Assembly (NCBI GenBank): GCA_019240115.1
Contig: JAFAYV010000089.1
Location: forward strand, 38,721-102,720
Origin: Solirubrobacterales bacterium
Lineage (GTDB): Bacteria; Actinomycetota; Thermoleophilia; Solirubrobacterales; Solirubrobacteraceae
Length of the DNA: 64,000 nt
Direction: 5' to 3'
A program made the position numbers and the translations under genes. The notes under the pieces are model-generated. The model saw only the letters and a list, made by a program, of their open reading frames with translations, had not been told where the DNA came from and ran no database searches. Numbering within the stretch: the first letter of the stretch is position 1; each line of letters starts with the position of its first letter. Of the stretch, positions 33,529 to 41,718 are shown one piece after another.

Positions 33529-34707
33529 ATGGAAGGCTCAGGGGATGTCCGTCGCGGCCCGGTCGGCCGATCAGTGGGGCGTTCGCGCGCCGCGTGCCGC
33601 CAGCGCTCCGTCCGCCGGCTGTTGGGCGTCACCGCGACCGCCGCGGCCTCCCTGGCTGCGAGCGCTGCGGTAGCGGTTCCCGCGGCCAGCGCGCTGCCGC
33701 TCGGCTGCTCGCAGGTCAAGAAGAAGGTCGCCTGCCCGAAGGTCAGCTATAAGTTCCAGACGCTGAACGACGCCGCCGATCGTACGTTCAACCAGCTGCT
33801 GGGGATCAATCAGTCGGGAGTGATCGCCGGCTACTTCGGGTCGGGCGCGGCGGGCCATCCCAACCAGGGGTACCTGCTGTTCCCAAACTACACCCAGAAC
33901 TACTACGCGAGCAACAACTTTCCCGGCTCCGTGCAGACGCAGGCGACGGGCATCAACGACCTGGGGGTCCTCGTCGGCTTCTACTCGTCGATGAACAACG
34001 CCAACATGGTCAACGACAACCATGGCTGGTACAAGCTCAACGGGCAGTTCTTCAACGCCGACTTCCCGAACCCGAGTCCCGCCAGTCCCGTGGTCGACCA
34101 GCTGCTCGGGGTCAACGACAAGGACGTGGCGGTCGGCTTCTTCACCGACGCCGCGGGCGTCAACCACGGGTACTCGTTCAACATCGCGACTCACCAGTTC
34201 AGCGAGATATCCGTCCCGGGCATCACCAGTCCGACCGCCGCGGCGATCAACAACAACGGCGACATCGCAGGGTTTGGCACCGCCGGCGGCGCCACGGTGG
34301 CCTTTCTGCTGACCCACGCGGGCAAGGTTGACGTCATCAAGTACCCCAACGCGTCATCGACGCAGGCGCTGGGCGTCAACAACAACGACGAGGTCGTCGG
34401 GGTGGCCACCATCGGCAGCGGCAGCACCGCGAAGATGAACGGCTTCACCTACTACCCCGGCTACGGCTTCAAGACCATCAACGCTCCGGCCGGCGTGGGA
34501 ACGACGACGATCAACGGCGTCAACTCGTGCGGCGATCTCGTCGGCTTCTATGTCGACGGCGCCGGCAACACCGACGGGCTGCTCGCCAACGCCCAGTTCA
34601 GCTCGACCGCCACCACATCGTCCGCGGTCACTGCCGAGGCGGGAAAGAAGAAGAAGACAAAGCCGAAGAAGAAGACGATCAAGACCGTCCTGCCGAAGGG
34701 CTGCTGA
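33529..34707 (+). CDS. Secreted HAF-repeat protein
   Basis: 392 residues, ATG 33529 after AAAGGGGA at 33515-33522. The signal region ends around AVPAASALPLG. The mature part contains six repeats of the HAF type (G-I/V-N-x-x-G-x-x-x-G-F/Y). These are LLGINQSGVIAGYF, GINDLGVLVGFY, LLGVNDKDVAVGFF, AINNNGDIAGFG, LGVNNNDEVVGVA and GVNSCGDLVGFY. A Lys-rich stretch (GKKKKTKPKKKTIK) precedes a C-terminal Cys. HAF-repeat proteins are extracellular and of unknown function. The basic tail may contact wall polymers (inference). Confidence 0.85.
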   Translation: MEGSGDVRRGPVGRSVGRSRAACRQRSVRRLLGVTATAAASLAASAAVAVPAASALPLGCSQVKKKVACPKVSYKFQTLNDAADRTFNQLLGINQSGVIAGYFGSGAAGHPNQGYLLFPNYTQNYYASNNFPGSVQTQATGINDLGVLVGFYSSMNNANMVNDNHGWYKLNGQFFNADFPNPSPASPVVDQLLGVNDKDVAVGFFTDAAGVNHGYSFNIATHQFSEISVPGITSPTAAAINNNGDIAGFGTAGGATVAFLLTHAGKVDVIKYPNASSTQALGVNNNDEVVGVATIGSGSTAKMNGFTYYPGYGFKTINAPAGVGTTTINGVNSCGDLVGFYVDGAGNTDGLLANAQFSSTATTSSAVTAEAGKKKKTKPKKKTIKTVLPKGC

Positions 34708-34712
34708 TCTGA

Positions 34713-34750
34713 GCTGACGGCGGCGGCGTGGCGTCGCCGTCGCCGTCAGC
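34713..34750. terminator. Bidirectional terminator-like stem between convergent genes
   Basis: GCTGACGGCG (34713-34722) and CGCCGTCAGC (34741-34750) form a perfect 10-bp stem with a GC-rich 18-nt middle that can pair further. It sits between the convergent HAF-repeat and G1-peptidase genes. No T-run follows. Confidence 0.55.
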
Positions 34751-34793
34751 GCCGCACTTCTCGCGACGGCGGCGGAGTGCTGCCGCCCCCGCG

Positions 34794-35894
34794 TCACCAG
34801 CCGGAGTAGCCGCCGTCGTCGCCGTATCCGTGCCCGCCGTACCCGTAGCCATACCCGTCGCCGGGCCCGTACCCGCCGCCGCCATCGCCATACCCGCCGC
34901 CGTACCCGTACTCGGCGCCGCCGCCATCGCCATACCCGCCGCCGTACCCGTACCCGTACCCGTACCCGCCATAGCCGTAGCCGCCATAGCCGTAGCCGCC
35001 ATAGCCGTAGCCGTAGCCGTACCCGCCGCCGCCATCGCCATACCCGCCGTTGCCATACGGCCCGCCACCGCCTCCGGCGCCGCGGGCCGCCGAGCCGTCG
35101 CTCGAATAGGTCACCGAGAACGACGACCCATCCGATGAGAGCGCCGACGGCTGGGCCGCGCCCGAGCCGTCGCTCGAGCCGATGTCGACCCCCTCATAGC
35201 CCGAGCTGTCAGCGCCCGGGGTCAGGGTGACGGCCGCGGTCGACCAGGCGCCGTCCGAGATCGTGCCGGTATGACCGCCCGAGTCGGTGGCGCTCGCCGA
35301 GGTGAAGGTCACCGTGCCGAAGTCGGTCAGGGGCAGCGGCGTGCAACTGCTCGCCGACGCGCCGCACGACGAGGGCGCCTCGGCGATCCACTCGGCGCTC
35401 GAGGTGTCGGGGTCGTCCATGGTCAGGCCCTTGGACGCGCCCAGGCCGGTCGTCGCATCCGTCATGGAGATCGCCACCGCGGTGCCGTTCACCGTCACTC
35501 GCGTCGAGATGTGGTCGCCGGGGTTGACCGCGAGGTTCAAGCGCGCCGGGGCGGAGGGCACGAGCTCGTACCACGCGTAATAGCTGGCGTTCCCGTCCTC
35601 GTCGCAGTTGCCCTCGGTGCCCGCCTGCTCGAGTGCCTCGGTGTTGCCGGCCCCGCCGAGCCCGACCCAGAACGCCGAGTAGGCCCGGCTCGAGCTGCAG
35701 TGGGCGGTCGGCACGACCCAGCTGCCCGAAACGGTCCGATAGCTCGAGTCGCCGCCTGCGCCGCCGACGACGTACCCCGACCAGTTCTCGCTCGAGGACT
35801 GCGAGACGTCGGTGGCCGCGGCGGCGGTGGATGCGGACCCGAGCGCGCACGCGGCGGTGGCTGCCAGGACGGCGAGCAGACGCGTCGGCTTCAT
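34794..35894 (-). CDS. G1-family (eqolisin) glutamic endopeptidase with Gly/Tyr-rich C-terminal tail
   Basis: 366 residues. Signal peptide MKPTRLLAVLAATAACALGSAS. The peptidase domain begins SENWSGYVVGG and has the WVGLGGAGNTEALEQAGTE segment carrying the expected catalytic Gln, then YYAWYELVPSAP, and SSAEWIAEAP with the catalytic Glu. These are the hallmark positions of eqolisins such as scytalidoglutamic peptidase. From about residue 262 the chain becomes a roughly 100-residue Gly/Tyr tail made of GYGYGG and GDGGGGYG units. The peptidase family is acid-active and secreted. The tail is unusual and may anchor the enzyme or mediate self-assembly (inference). Confidence 0.9.
   Translation of the reverse strand: MKPTRLLAVLAATAACALGSASTAAAATDVSQSSSENWSGYVVGGAGGDSSYRTVSGSWVVPTAHCSSSRAYSAFWVGLGGAGNTEALEQAGTEGNCDEDGNASYYAWYELVPSAPARLNLAVNPGDHISTRVTVNGTAVAISMTDATTGLGASKGLTMDDPDTSSAEWIAEAPSSCGASASSCTPLPLTDFGTVTFTSASATDSGGHTGTISDGAWSTAAVTLTPGADSSGYEGVDIGSSDGSGAAQPSALSSDGSSFSVTYSSDGSAARGAGGGGGPYGNGGYGDGGGGYGYGYGYGGYGYGGYGYGGYGYGYGYGGGYGDGGGAEYGYGGGYGDGGGGYGPGDGYGYGYGGHGYGDDGGYSGW
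34810..35070 (-). repeat. Short tandem repeats encoding the Gly/Tyr tail
   Basis: Iterations of 6-bp and 15-bp units (forward strand TACCCG, GCCATAGCCGTAGCC) encode GYGYG, GGYGYGG and GDGGGGYG. A larger block (forward TACCCGCCGCCGTACCCGTA) occurs more than once. Expansion by slippage is likely. Confidence 0.85.
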
Positions 35895-35957
35895 GTCACG
35901 GACGATGACTCGCCCGGTGAAGAGCCGACGCTGAGTTACGTAAGAGAGGGCGAAGCC

Positions 35958-36392
35958 TCAGCCGGCGGACCGTTCGCCGCCCGAGCACAGCGCGGCGCGC
36001 ACCGCGTCGGGCAGCGGGACGGCGGCCCCCTGCCGCACGCCGTCGACCAGGCAGGTGGTGATGCTCGCCTGCACCGCGACCTGCCCGTCGACGTCACTCA
36101 AGGTCACCGCGTAGCGCACCGACGAGCGCCCCACCGCCTCGACGGCAAAGTCGATCACGACCTCGTCGTCGAACGCGAACGCGCGCTTGAGCTGGAACGT
36201 CGCGGCGACCCGGGGCGTGAAGCCGAAGGTGCGGTCGGCGATCCCGAGCGCCGTGTGCAGCGCCGCCTCGGCGGCCTCGGCGAAGCGGATGACCGTGCTC
36301 CAGTGGTAGATGCCGGCGGCGTCGGTGTCCATCCACTCGATCCGCCGCCGGATGCGGATGCGAGCGGGATCCTCGAGCGCGTCCGATGACAT
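35958..36392 (-). CDS. 4HBT-family acyl-CoA thioesterase
   Basis: 144 residues from ATG 36392. The N-terminal RIEWMDTDAAGIYHWSTVIRFAEAAEAAL is the 4-hydroxybenzoyl-CoA thioesterase signature, with the catalytic Asp (DTDAAGI) and the start of the hotdog helix. FAFDDEVVIDFAVEAVGRSSVRY and VAVQASITTCLVD complete the fold. It is divergent from the paaX-type regulator (62 bp), which suggests a role in aromatic-CoA metabolism. Confidence 0.87.
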   Translation of the reverse strand: MSSDALEDPARIRIRRRIEWMDTDAAGIYHWSTVIRFAEAAEAALHTALGIADRTFGFTPRVAATFQLKRAFAFDDEVVIDFAVEAVGRSSVRYAVTLSDVDGQVAVQASITTCLVDGVRQGAAVPLPDAVRAALCSGGERSAG

Positions 36393-36454
36393 CACGCTGA
36401 CGCAGGATATTCGGATGTCACGTCTCCCGCTCGTCTCCCGGTAAGCTGCCCGCG

Positions 36455-37396
36455 GTGAACGACGTCGATCAGCTGCGTCGCCGCTCGGTCGGCGCCCCGG
36501 CGGCACGCTCGGTGCTGCTGACGACGCTCGGCGAGTACGTCCTGCCGGCGCCCGAGGGCGTCTGGCAGGAGACGCTGATCGCGGCGCTCGGCGCGCTCGG
36601 GCACAAGCCGCAGGCCGCTCGTCAGGCGCTCGCGCGCAGCGTCAGCGCCGATTGGCTGCAGACCACGCGCCACGGCCGGCGGTCGCGTATCCACCTGACG
36701 CCGAGCGCGGAGGCGATGCTGCGCACGGGCGCGGCGCGCATCTACCGCTTCGGCGAGCCGTGGGCGTGGGACGGCGAGTGGCTGCTGGTCATCCTGCGCG
36801 TCCCCGAGCAGCGCCGCGAGGTGCGCCACCAGCTGCGCACCCGGCTGGCCTGGGCGGGTTTCGGCTCGCTCGGGGGCGGCCTGTGGATCTCGCCGCACGT
36901 CGAGCGCGAGAGCGAGCTGCGCGACGGCGTGCCCAGCGATTCGGTCGCCGAGCTGCAGTCGTTCCGCGCGCGGCTGGGCACGATCGGCGACCCGGAGAAG
37001 CTCGTCGCCGACGCCTGGGAGCTGAGCGCCGTCGCCGCTGGCTACCGCGCGTTCGTGAACCGATTCGCCGACCTGCGACCGCGGACGCCGAAGGGGATCT
37101 TCCGCGCCCAGACGCTGCTCGTGCACGAATGGCGGAGGTTCCCGTTTCTCGACCCCGACCTGCCCGAGACGATGCTGCCCGATGCCTGGCCGCGCTCGCG
37201 CGCGCACGCGGTGTTCACCGACCGCCACGCGCTCTGGCACGCCCCCGCCCAGGAGTACTTCGCCGCTCTCGAGGGCCGTCAGTCGGCCGAGCTCGCGCCC
37301 AGGCCGGCGCCGCCCAGGCCGGCGCCGCGCGGGTCGGCGCCGCGCGGGTCGGGGGACGCCGGGTCTTCGAAGTCCTCGCGGATCGCCTCGAAGTAG
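36455..37396 (+). CDS. PaaX-family transcriptional regulator
   Basis: 313 residues, GTG start. It has an N-terminal winged helix (SVLLTTLGEYVLPAPEGVWQETLIAALGALG, ARQALARSVSADWLQTTRHGRRS), then the PaaX central domain (RIYRFGEPWAWDGEWLLVIL, LRTRLAWAGFGSLGGGLWISPH) and C-terminal domain (YRAFVNRFADLRP, LVHEWRRFPFLDPDLPE). PaaX proteins repress phenylacetate genes and respond to phenylacetyl-CoA. The last ~30 residues are an Arg/Pro/Gly extension made by 15-bp repeats and run antisense to the zinc-ribbon remnant, so they may be a read-through addition. Confidence 0.9.
   Translation: MNDVDQLRRRSVGAPAARSVLLTTLGEYVLPAPEGVWQETLIAALGALGHKPQAARQALARSVSADWLQTTRHGRRSRIHLTPSAEAMLRTGAARIYRFGEPWAWDGEWLLVILRVPEQRREVRHQLRTRLAWAGFGSLGGGLWISPHVERESELRDGVPSDSVAELQSFRARLGTIGDPEKLVADAWELSAVAAGYRAFVNRFADLRPRTPKGIFRAQTLLVHEWRRFPFLDPDLPETMLPDAWPRSRAHAVFTDRHALWHAPAQEYFAALEGRQSAELAPRPAPPRPAPRGSAPRGSGDAGSSKSSRIASK
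37296..37355. repeat. Four 15-bp tandem repeats
   Basis: Units at 37296-37310 and 37311-37325 are identical (CGCCCAGGCCGGCGC). The next two (37326-37340, 37341-37355) are diverged CGCGCGGGTCGGCGC-type units. They encode the Pro/Arg-rich tail of the PaaX-type regulator. Confidence 0.9.
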
Positions 37397-37718
37397 GAGC
37401 CGCAGGCCTCACAGCGTCACTGCGCGGTGATGATCTGGCCGCCCCACTGCCCGACGCGCTCGACGCCGCCGGCCCCGCAGAACGGGCAGTGAGGCGCCGC
37501 GCTCACGGCGTCCACCGGCGCCGCGCTCACGGCGTCCACCGGCGCGCCCCGCGATCCCAGCGGTCCCAAGCGGTCGGCTCGCGCAGCTCGATCGCCTGTC
37601 CCTCGGCGTCCAACAGCGCGACCAGCCAGTCGCGGACCATCGCCCGCTGCTGGGCCGGCCCGAAGCGCAGCATTCCGGCCTCGAGCGCCACGATGTAGTG
37701 TTGCGTGCATGCGGTCAA
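37356..37718 (-). pseudogene. Zinc-ribbon protein remnant (PaaD C-terminal-like)
   Basis: ATG 37718 starts TACTQHYIVALEAGML and FGPAQQRAMVRDWLVALLD to a stop near 37527. A different frame then gives HCPFCGAGGVERVGQWGGQ and IITAQ, stop TGA, then RCEACGSYFEAIREDFED. The stop stands where a Trp (TGG) would join IITAQ to RCEACG, making the CxxC...CxxC zinc ribbon of PaaD-type proteins. The damage is one frame change, one nonsense codon and a 24-bp tandem duplication (37494-37541). The 3' part overlaps the PaaX-type gene antisense. Confidence 0.7.
37494..37541. repeat. 24-bp tandem duplication
   Basis: The 24 bases at 37494-37517 are repeated exactly at 37518-37541. They lie inside the zinc-ribbon remnant, and a truncated third unit follows. 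Confidence 0.92.
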
Positions 37719-37856
37719 GTGCCGTCGAGGCCAAGCCTCGCGAGGAGACGGGCCGGGGGATCGTCATGCTGACGCTGAACCGCTCCGACAAGCGCGGCGC
37801 GGTCGACGCCGAGCTCCACGAGGCGTTGACCCGCGCGCTCGACCGGAGGTGCTGAC
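37710..37856 (+). pseudogene. Enoyl-CoA hydratase N-terminal fragment
   Basis: ATG 37710 reads into GIVMLTLNRSDKRGAVDAELHEALTRALDR, the first two strands and helix of a crotonase, then stops after 47 codons. The active-site oxyanion-hole regions are missing. It is fused directly to an aldehyde dehydrogenase tail. Its start overlaps that of the divergent zinc-ribbon remnant. Confidence 0.78.
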
Positions 37857-38267
37857 CGGTGGCGGCGGCCGGATGATCCCGCGCTCGCCGGCGGGCACTT
37901 CTACACGCCGACCGTCGTGCTCGAGCCGCCGCACGACTCGCCGATGGCCCAGGAGGAGGTGTTCGGGCCGGCGCTGCCGATCTGGCGCGTCGGCGACTTC
38001 GACGAGGCGCTGCGTCTGGCCAACGACTCGCCCTTCGGTCTGGGCTCGTCGGTGTGGACCTCCGACCTGGACCGCGCCGAGCGCGCCGCCGCCGAGCTGC
38101 ACTGCGGCTACACGTGGATCAACTCGCCGACCAAGGTCTACGACGAGCTCCCGTTCGGCGGCGTGAAGTGCAGCGGGCTGGGCAGCGGGCTGGGCAGGGA
38201 GCACGGTTCCGAGGCGTTCGATCACTACACCGACCTGAAGTCGGTTGTCGTGCGCCCGCCGAGCTGA
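37846..38267 (+). pseudogene. Aldehyde dehydrogenase C-terminal remnant
   Basis: EVLTGGGR (frame 1) shifts near 37873 to DDPALAGGHFYTPTVVLEPP and AQEEVFGPALPIWRVGDFDEAL. It continues with ANDSPFGLGSSVW, WINSPTKVYDELPFGGVKCSG, ending LKSVVVRPPS. This is the last ~130 residues of an ALDH. The catalytic Cys and cofactor domain are gone. A 12-bp in-frame duplication makes SGLGSGLGREHG where the family has SGLGREHG. The benzoate-CoA ligase starts 13 bp later. Confidence 0.88.
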
Positions 38268-38280
38268 GAGGCTGGACGCG

Positions 38281-39840
38281 ATGGCCACGGTCACACCGGA
38301 CGAGCACCTGAACGCGGGCACGCTCGTCGACCGCCAGCTCGAGGCGGGGCGGGCGGAGAAGGTCGCCTACGTCGCCGCCGACGCGAGGCTGACCTACGCC
38401 GCGCTCGCCGACCAGGTCAACCGCGCCGGGCACCTGCTGCGCGACCTCGGCGTCCGCCGCGAGCAGCGCGTGCTGCTCGTGCTCGACGACACCACGGCGT
38501 TCCCGGTCCTGTTCCTCGGCGCGATGAAGATGGGCGCGGTGCCGGTGCCGGTCTCGGCGATGGACCAGGTGCAGAACTTCCAGCACTTCGTCGCCGACAC
38601 GTACACCGAGCTCGTGGTCTGCGACCTGCCGCTGCTCGAGCGCCTCCAGGTCGCGCTCGCGGGAGCCGGCGTGCGCTATCTCGTCCGCGGCGGCGACGGC
38701 GCCGGGGTCACCGAGCTCGACGGCGGCCTCGCGGCCCAACCGGCCGAGCTCGATCCGGTGATCACCCACCGCGACGACATGGCGTTCTGGCTGTACAGCT
38801 CGGGGTCGACGGGCAAGCCCAAGGGCGTCGTGCACCTCCATCACGACATCCCGTACACGTGCGAGCACTACGCCGGGCAGGTGCTCGGGCTGCGCGACGA
38901 CGACGTCACCTTCTCCACGACGAAGCTGTTTCACGCCTACGGCCTGGGCAACGGGCTGTCGTTCCCGCTGTGGTTCGGCGCCACCGCGGTCCTGATGACG
39001 GGGCCGACCAAGCCGCCGGCGATCCTCGAGACGCTGCGCAGGCACCGCCCGAGCGTGTTCTTCTCGGTGCCGGCCCTGTTCGGGGCACTCGCCCGCGACC
39101 CCGACGCCGACGGCGCCCTGGACTCGGTGCGCGTGTGCGCGTCGGCCGCCGAGCCGCTGCCCGCGGCGACCGTGCAACGGTGGCGCGAGCGGTTCGGCAT
39201 CGAGATCGTCGACGGGATCGGCTCGACCGAGATGCTGCACATCTACTGCTCCAACCGCCCGGGCGCGCTCGAGCCGGGAACGAGCGGCCGGCCGGTGCCC
39301 GGCTACGAGCTGCGCCTCGTCGACGAGGCGGGCGCCGTGCTCGACGGGCCCGCGGTCGGCGGGCTCGAGGTCCGCGGCGACTCGTGCGCCGCCCTCTATT
39401 GGCACCAGCACGAGAAGAGCAAGCGCTCGATGCGCGGCGACTGGTTTGTCACCGGCGACCGCTACGAGCGTCGCGCCGACGGCGTCTACGCCTACGTCGG
39501 CCGCCTCGACGACATGCTGAAGGTCGGCGGCCTCTGGGTCTCGCCCGTCGACATGGAGCAGGTGCTGATCGAGCATCCGCGGGTTCGGGGGGTCGGCGTC
39601 GTCGGCGTGCGCCTCGATGACGCGAGCCGGATCGCCGCCTTCGTCGAGTGCGACGGCATTCCGGGCGACGAGATGCTCGCCGCCGAGCTGCGCGAGTGGT
39701 GCAAGCAGCGCATGCGCCGCTACGAGTACCCCCACGTCGTCCGCTTCGTCGAGGAGCTCCCGCGTACCCTGACCGGCAAGGTGCAGCGCTTCGCCCTGCG
39801 CGACGCGCTGCTCGACGCGGTCGTGTCGCGGCCCGGCTGA
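38281..39840 (+). CDS. Benzoate-CoA ligase family protein
   Basis: 519 residues. Order: FWLYSSGSTGKPKGVVHLHHDIPYT (AMP-binding loop and the benzoate-CoA ligase signature), KLFHAYGLGNGLSFPLWFGA, DGIGSTEMLHIYCSNRPG, GDWFVTGDRYERRADGVYAYVGR, DDMLKVGGLWVSPVDMEQVL and a C-terminal LPRTLTGKVQRFALRD with the catalytic Lys. Family members activate benzoate or hydroxybenzoates to CoA thioesters. PaaX-type, thioesterase and ALDH/ECH neighbours support an aromatic-acid cluster. ATG 38281. Confidence 0.92.
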   Translation: MATVTPDEHLNAGTLVDRQLEAGRAEKVAYVAADARLTYAALADQVNRAGHLLRDLGVRREQRVLLVLDDTTAFPVLFLGAMKMGAVPVPVSAMDQVQNFQHFVADTYTELVVCDLPLLERLQVALAGAGVRYLVRGGDGAGVTELDGGLAAQPAELDPVITHRDDMAFWLYSSGSTGKPKGVVHLHHDIPYTCEHYAGQVLGLRDDDVTFSTTKLFHAYGLGNGLSFPLWFGATAVLMTGPTKPPAILETLRRHRPSVFFSVPALFGALARDPDADGALDSVRVCASAAEPLPAATVQRWRERFGIEIVDGIGSTEMLHIYCSNRPGALEPGTSGRPVPGYELRLVDEAGAVLDGPAVGGLEVRGDSCAALYWHQHEKSKRSMRGDWFVTGDRYERRADGVYAYVGRLDDMLKVGGLWVSPVDMEQVLIEHPRVRGVGVVGVRLDDASRIAAFVECDGIPGDEMLAAELREWCKQRMRRYEYPHVVRFVEELPRTLTGKVQRFALRDALLDAVVSRPG

Positions 39841-39865
39841 CGCCGACGAGCCAAGGAGCCTCCCA

Positions 39866-40675
39866 GTGTCCTATGACGTTGCCGGCAGCAGCCCCGGAAC
39901 GATCGCCGCCGCCGGCGCACTGCGCCGCCTGGTCGCGCAGCGCAGCGTGGCGCTGGGCGGCTGGTGCATGGTGCCGAGCGCTTTCTCGGCCGAGATCGTC
40001 AGCGCCTCGGGCTGCGACTGGATGTGCATCGACACCCAGCACGGGCTGATCGACGACGCCGCGATGCGGGTGATGATCCAGGCCGCGGCGATCCGGGCGA
40101 CCCCGGTGTTCGTGCGCGTGGCGTGGAACGACCCGGCGGCGATCATGCGCGCGCTCGACGCCGGCGCCGAGGGCGTGATCGTCCCGCTGGTCAACAGCGC
40201 CGAGGAGGCGCGCGCCGCGGCCGCCGCGTGTCGCTATCCGCCGCTCGGCTCCCGCAGCTGGGGTCCCGTCCGCTCGGGGATGGCCCAGCCCGGGTTCACC
40301 GCCGCGCTCGGCAACGAGCAGACGGTGCTGCTTGTCATGGTCGAGACCGAGCAGGCGTACGGGAATCTCGAGGAGATCCTGTCGGTCCCCGGGATCGACG
40401 GCGTCCTCGTCGGCCCCAACGATCTCGCCCTCTCGCACGCGGGCACCAACGAGGGCGCGGGGACCTCGCCCTACGACGTCGAGATGATCGAGGCGATCGC
40501 CGCCGGCTGCCGGCGCCACGACCTCGCCGCCGGCATCTCGATCGGCTCGAGCGCCGACGCGCGGCGCTGGATCGACGCCGGCTACACGCTCGTCGGGCTG
40601 GCCAACGACGCCACCGTGCTCGCCCGGGGACTCGCCGACCTGCTCGCCGACGCGCGGCGGCCCGCGGGCGCGTGA
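39866..40675 (+). CDS. HpcH/HpaI-family aldolase
   Basis: 269 residues, GTG start. ALGGWCMVPSAFSAEIVSASGCDWMCIDTQHGLIDD carries the catalytic His and the start of the barrel. VFVRVAWNDPAAIMRALDAGAEGVIVPLVNSAEEA gives the Arg and Glu, LLVMVETEQAYGNLEEIL the metal Glu, and IDGVLVGPNDLALS the metal Asp. Such class II enzymes cleave 4-hydroxy-2-oxo acids to pyruvate and an aldehyde, a last step of aromatic meta-cleavage. Follows the CoA ligase by 25 bp. Confidence 0.9.
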   Translation: MSYDVAGSSPGTIAAAGALRRLVAQRSVALGGWCMVPSAFSAEIVSASGCDWMCIDTQHGLIDDAAMRVMIQAAAIRATPVFVRVAWNDPAAIMRALDAGAEGVIVPLVNSAEEARAAAAACRYPPLGSRSWGPVRSGMAQPGFTAALGNEQTVLLVMVETEQAYGNLEEILSVPGIDGVLVGPNDLALSHAGTNEGAGTSPYDVEMIEAIAAGCRRHDLAAGISIGSSADARRWIDAGYTLVGLANDATVLARGLADLLADARRPAGA

Positions 40676-40748
40676 CGGCCCACGGACGCCTGACGGCCCG
40701 CGGGCGCGTCGGACGCGTGGCGGCGGTCGTGGCGTCCCGCTCGCCGCG

Positions 40749-41714
40749 ATGAGGCGCCTCGTCCTCATCAGCCCCGCCGCGGCGACCTGCCGGGGGCACT
40801 TCGACGAGCTCGCCGGGGTCGAGGTGGTCGAGCGCTACGACCTCGCCGAAACGCCGGACACCTCGCGGCTCGCCGCCGGACTCGCGGGCGCCTGGGCGGT
40901 CGTCGCCGGGGGCGAGCCGTATGACCGGACGACGTTGGCGGCCGCCGACGACCTGCGCGCGATCGTGCGCTGGGGCACCGGCTCGGACGCGATCGACGTC
41001 GGCGCGGCGACCGCCCGGGAGGTCGCCGTCGTCACCATGCCGGGCGCCAACTCCGAGGCGGTCGCCGACCTGGCGCTGACGCTGATGCTCGGCTGCCTGC
41101 GGCGCCTGCCCGAGCTCGAGGCGGCGGCGCGCGGCCGCGACTGGCGCCCGCCGTCGCCGGCCGGGGACCTCGCCGAGGCGACGGTCGGGATCGTCGGCCT
41201 CGGAGCCATCGGGCGCGCGGTCGCCCGCCGGCTGCGGGGCTTCGGCTGCCGGGTGCTGGCCGTCGAGCCCGCACCCGACATCGACTTCTGCCGGCATTAC
41301 GAGGTCGAGCCGGCGAGCCTGGCCGACATGCTGTCGCAGGTCGACGCGGTGACCCTCCACACTCCGCTGTCGCCGTCCACCCACCACATCATCGGAGCAC
41401 CCGAGCTCGCGCGGCTGCCGCGCCACGCGGTCGTGATCAACACCGCGCGCGGTCAGCTCATCGATCAGCCGGCGCTTGTGCGGGCGCTCGCGGAGGGCGC
41501 GATCGCGGGCGCCGGGCTCGACGTATTCGAGCGCGAGCCGCTGCCCGAGAACGACCCGCTGCGCACCCTGCCCAACGTGATCGTGACCGGCCATGCCGCC
41601 TCGTTCACGCGGCTGGGCATGGGCCGCACCGGCGAAGCGGTGCTCGCCGCGCTGCGATCGATGCTCCACGGCCGCCTGCCGGACGGGTGCCTGAACCCCG
41701 AGACCTGGGGCTAG
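40749..41714 (+). CDS. D-isomer-specific 2-hydroxyacid dehydrogenase
   Basis: 321 residues with an intact split catalytic domain. The NAD loop is VGIVGLGAIGRAVARRLRGFG. The catalytic Arg is in INTARGQLIDQPALVRAL, the Glu in GLDVFEREPLPEND and the His in VTGHAASFT. It likely reduces or oxidises a 2-oxo/2-hydroxy acid. It is the last gene of a plus-strand run with the CoA ligase and aldolase, and ends 4 bp before the convergent AlkB gene stop. Confidence 0.9.
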   Translation: MRRLVLISPAAATCRGHFDELAGVEVVERYDLAETPDTSRLAAGLAGAWAVVAGGEPYDRTTLAAADDLRAIVRWGTGSDAIDVGAATAREVAVVTMPGANSEAVADLALTLMLGCLRRLPELEAAARGRDWRPPSPAGDLAEATVGIVGLGAIGRAVARRLRGFGCRVLAVEPAPDIDFCRHYEVEPASLADMLSQVDAVTLHTPLSPSTHHIIGAPELARLPRHAVVINTARGQLIDQPALVRALAEGAIAGAGLDVFEREPLPENDPLRTLPNVIVTGHAASFTRLGMGRTGEAVLAALRSMLHGRLPDGCLNPETWG

Positions 41715-41718
41715 CCTG

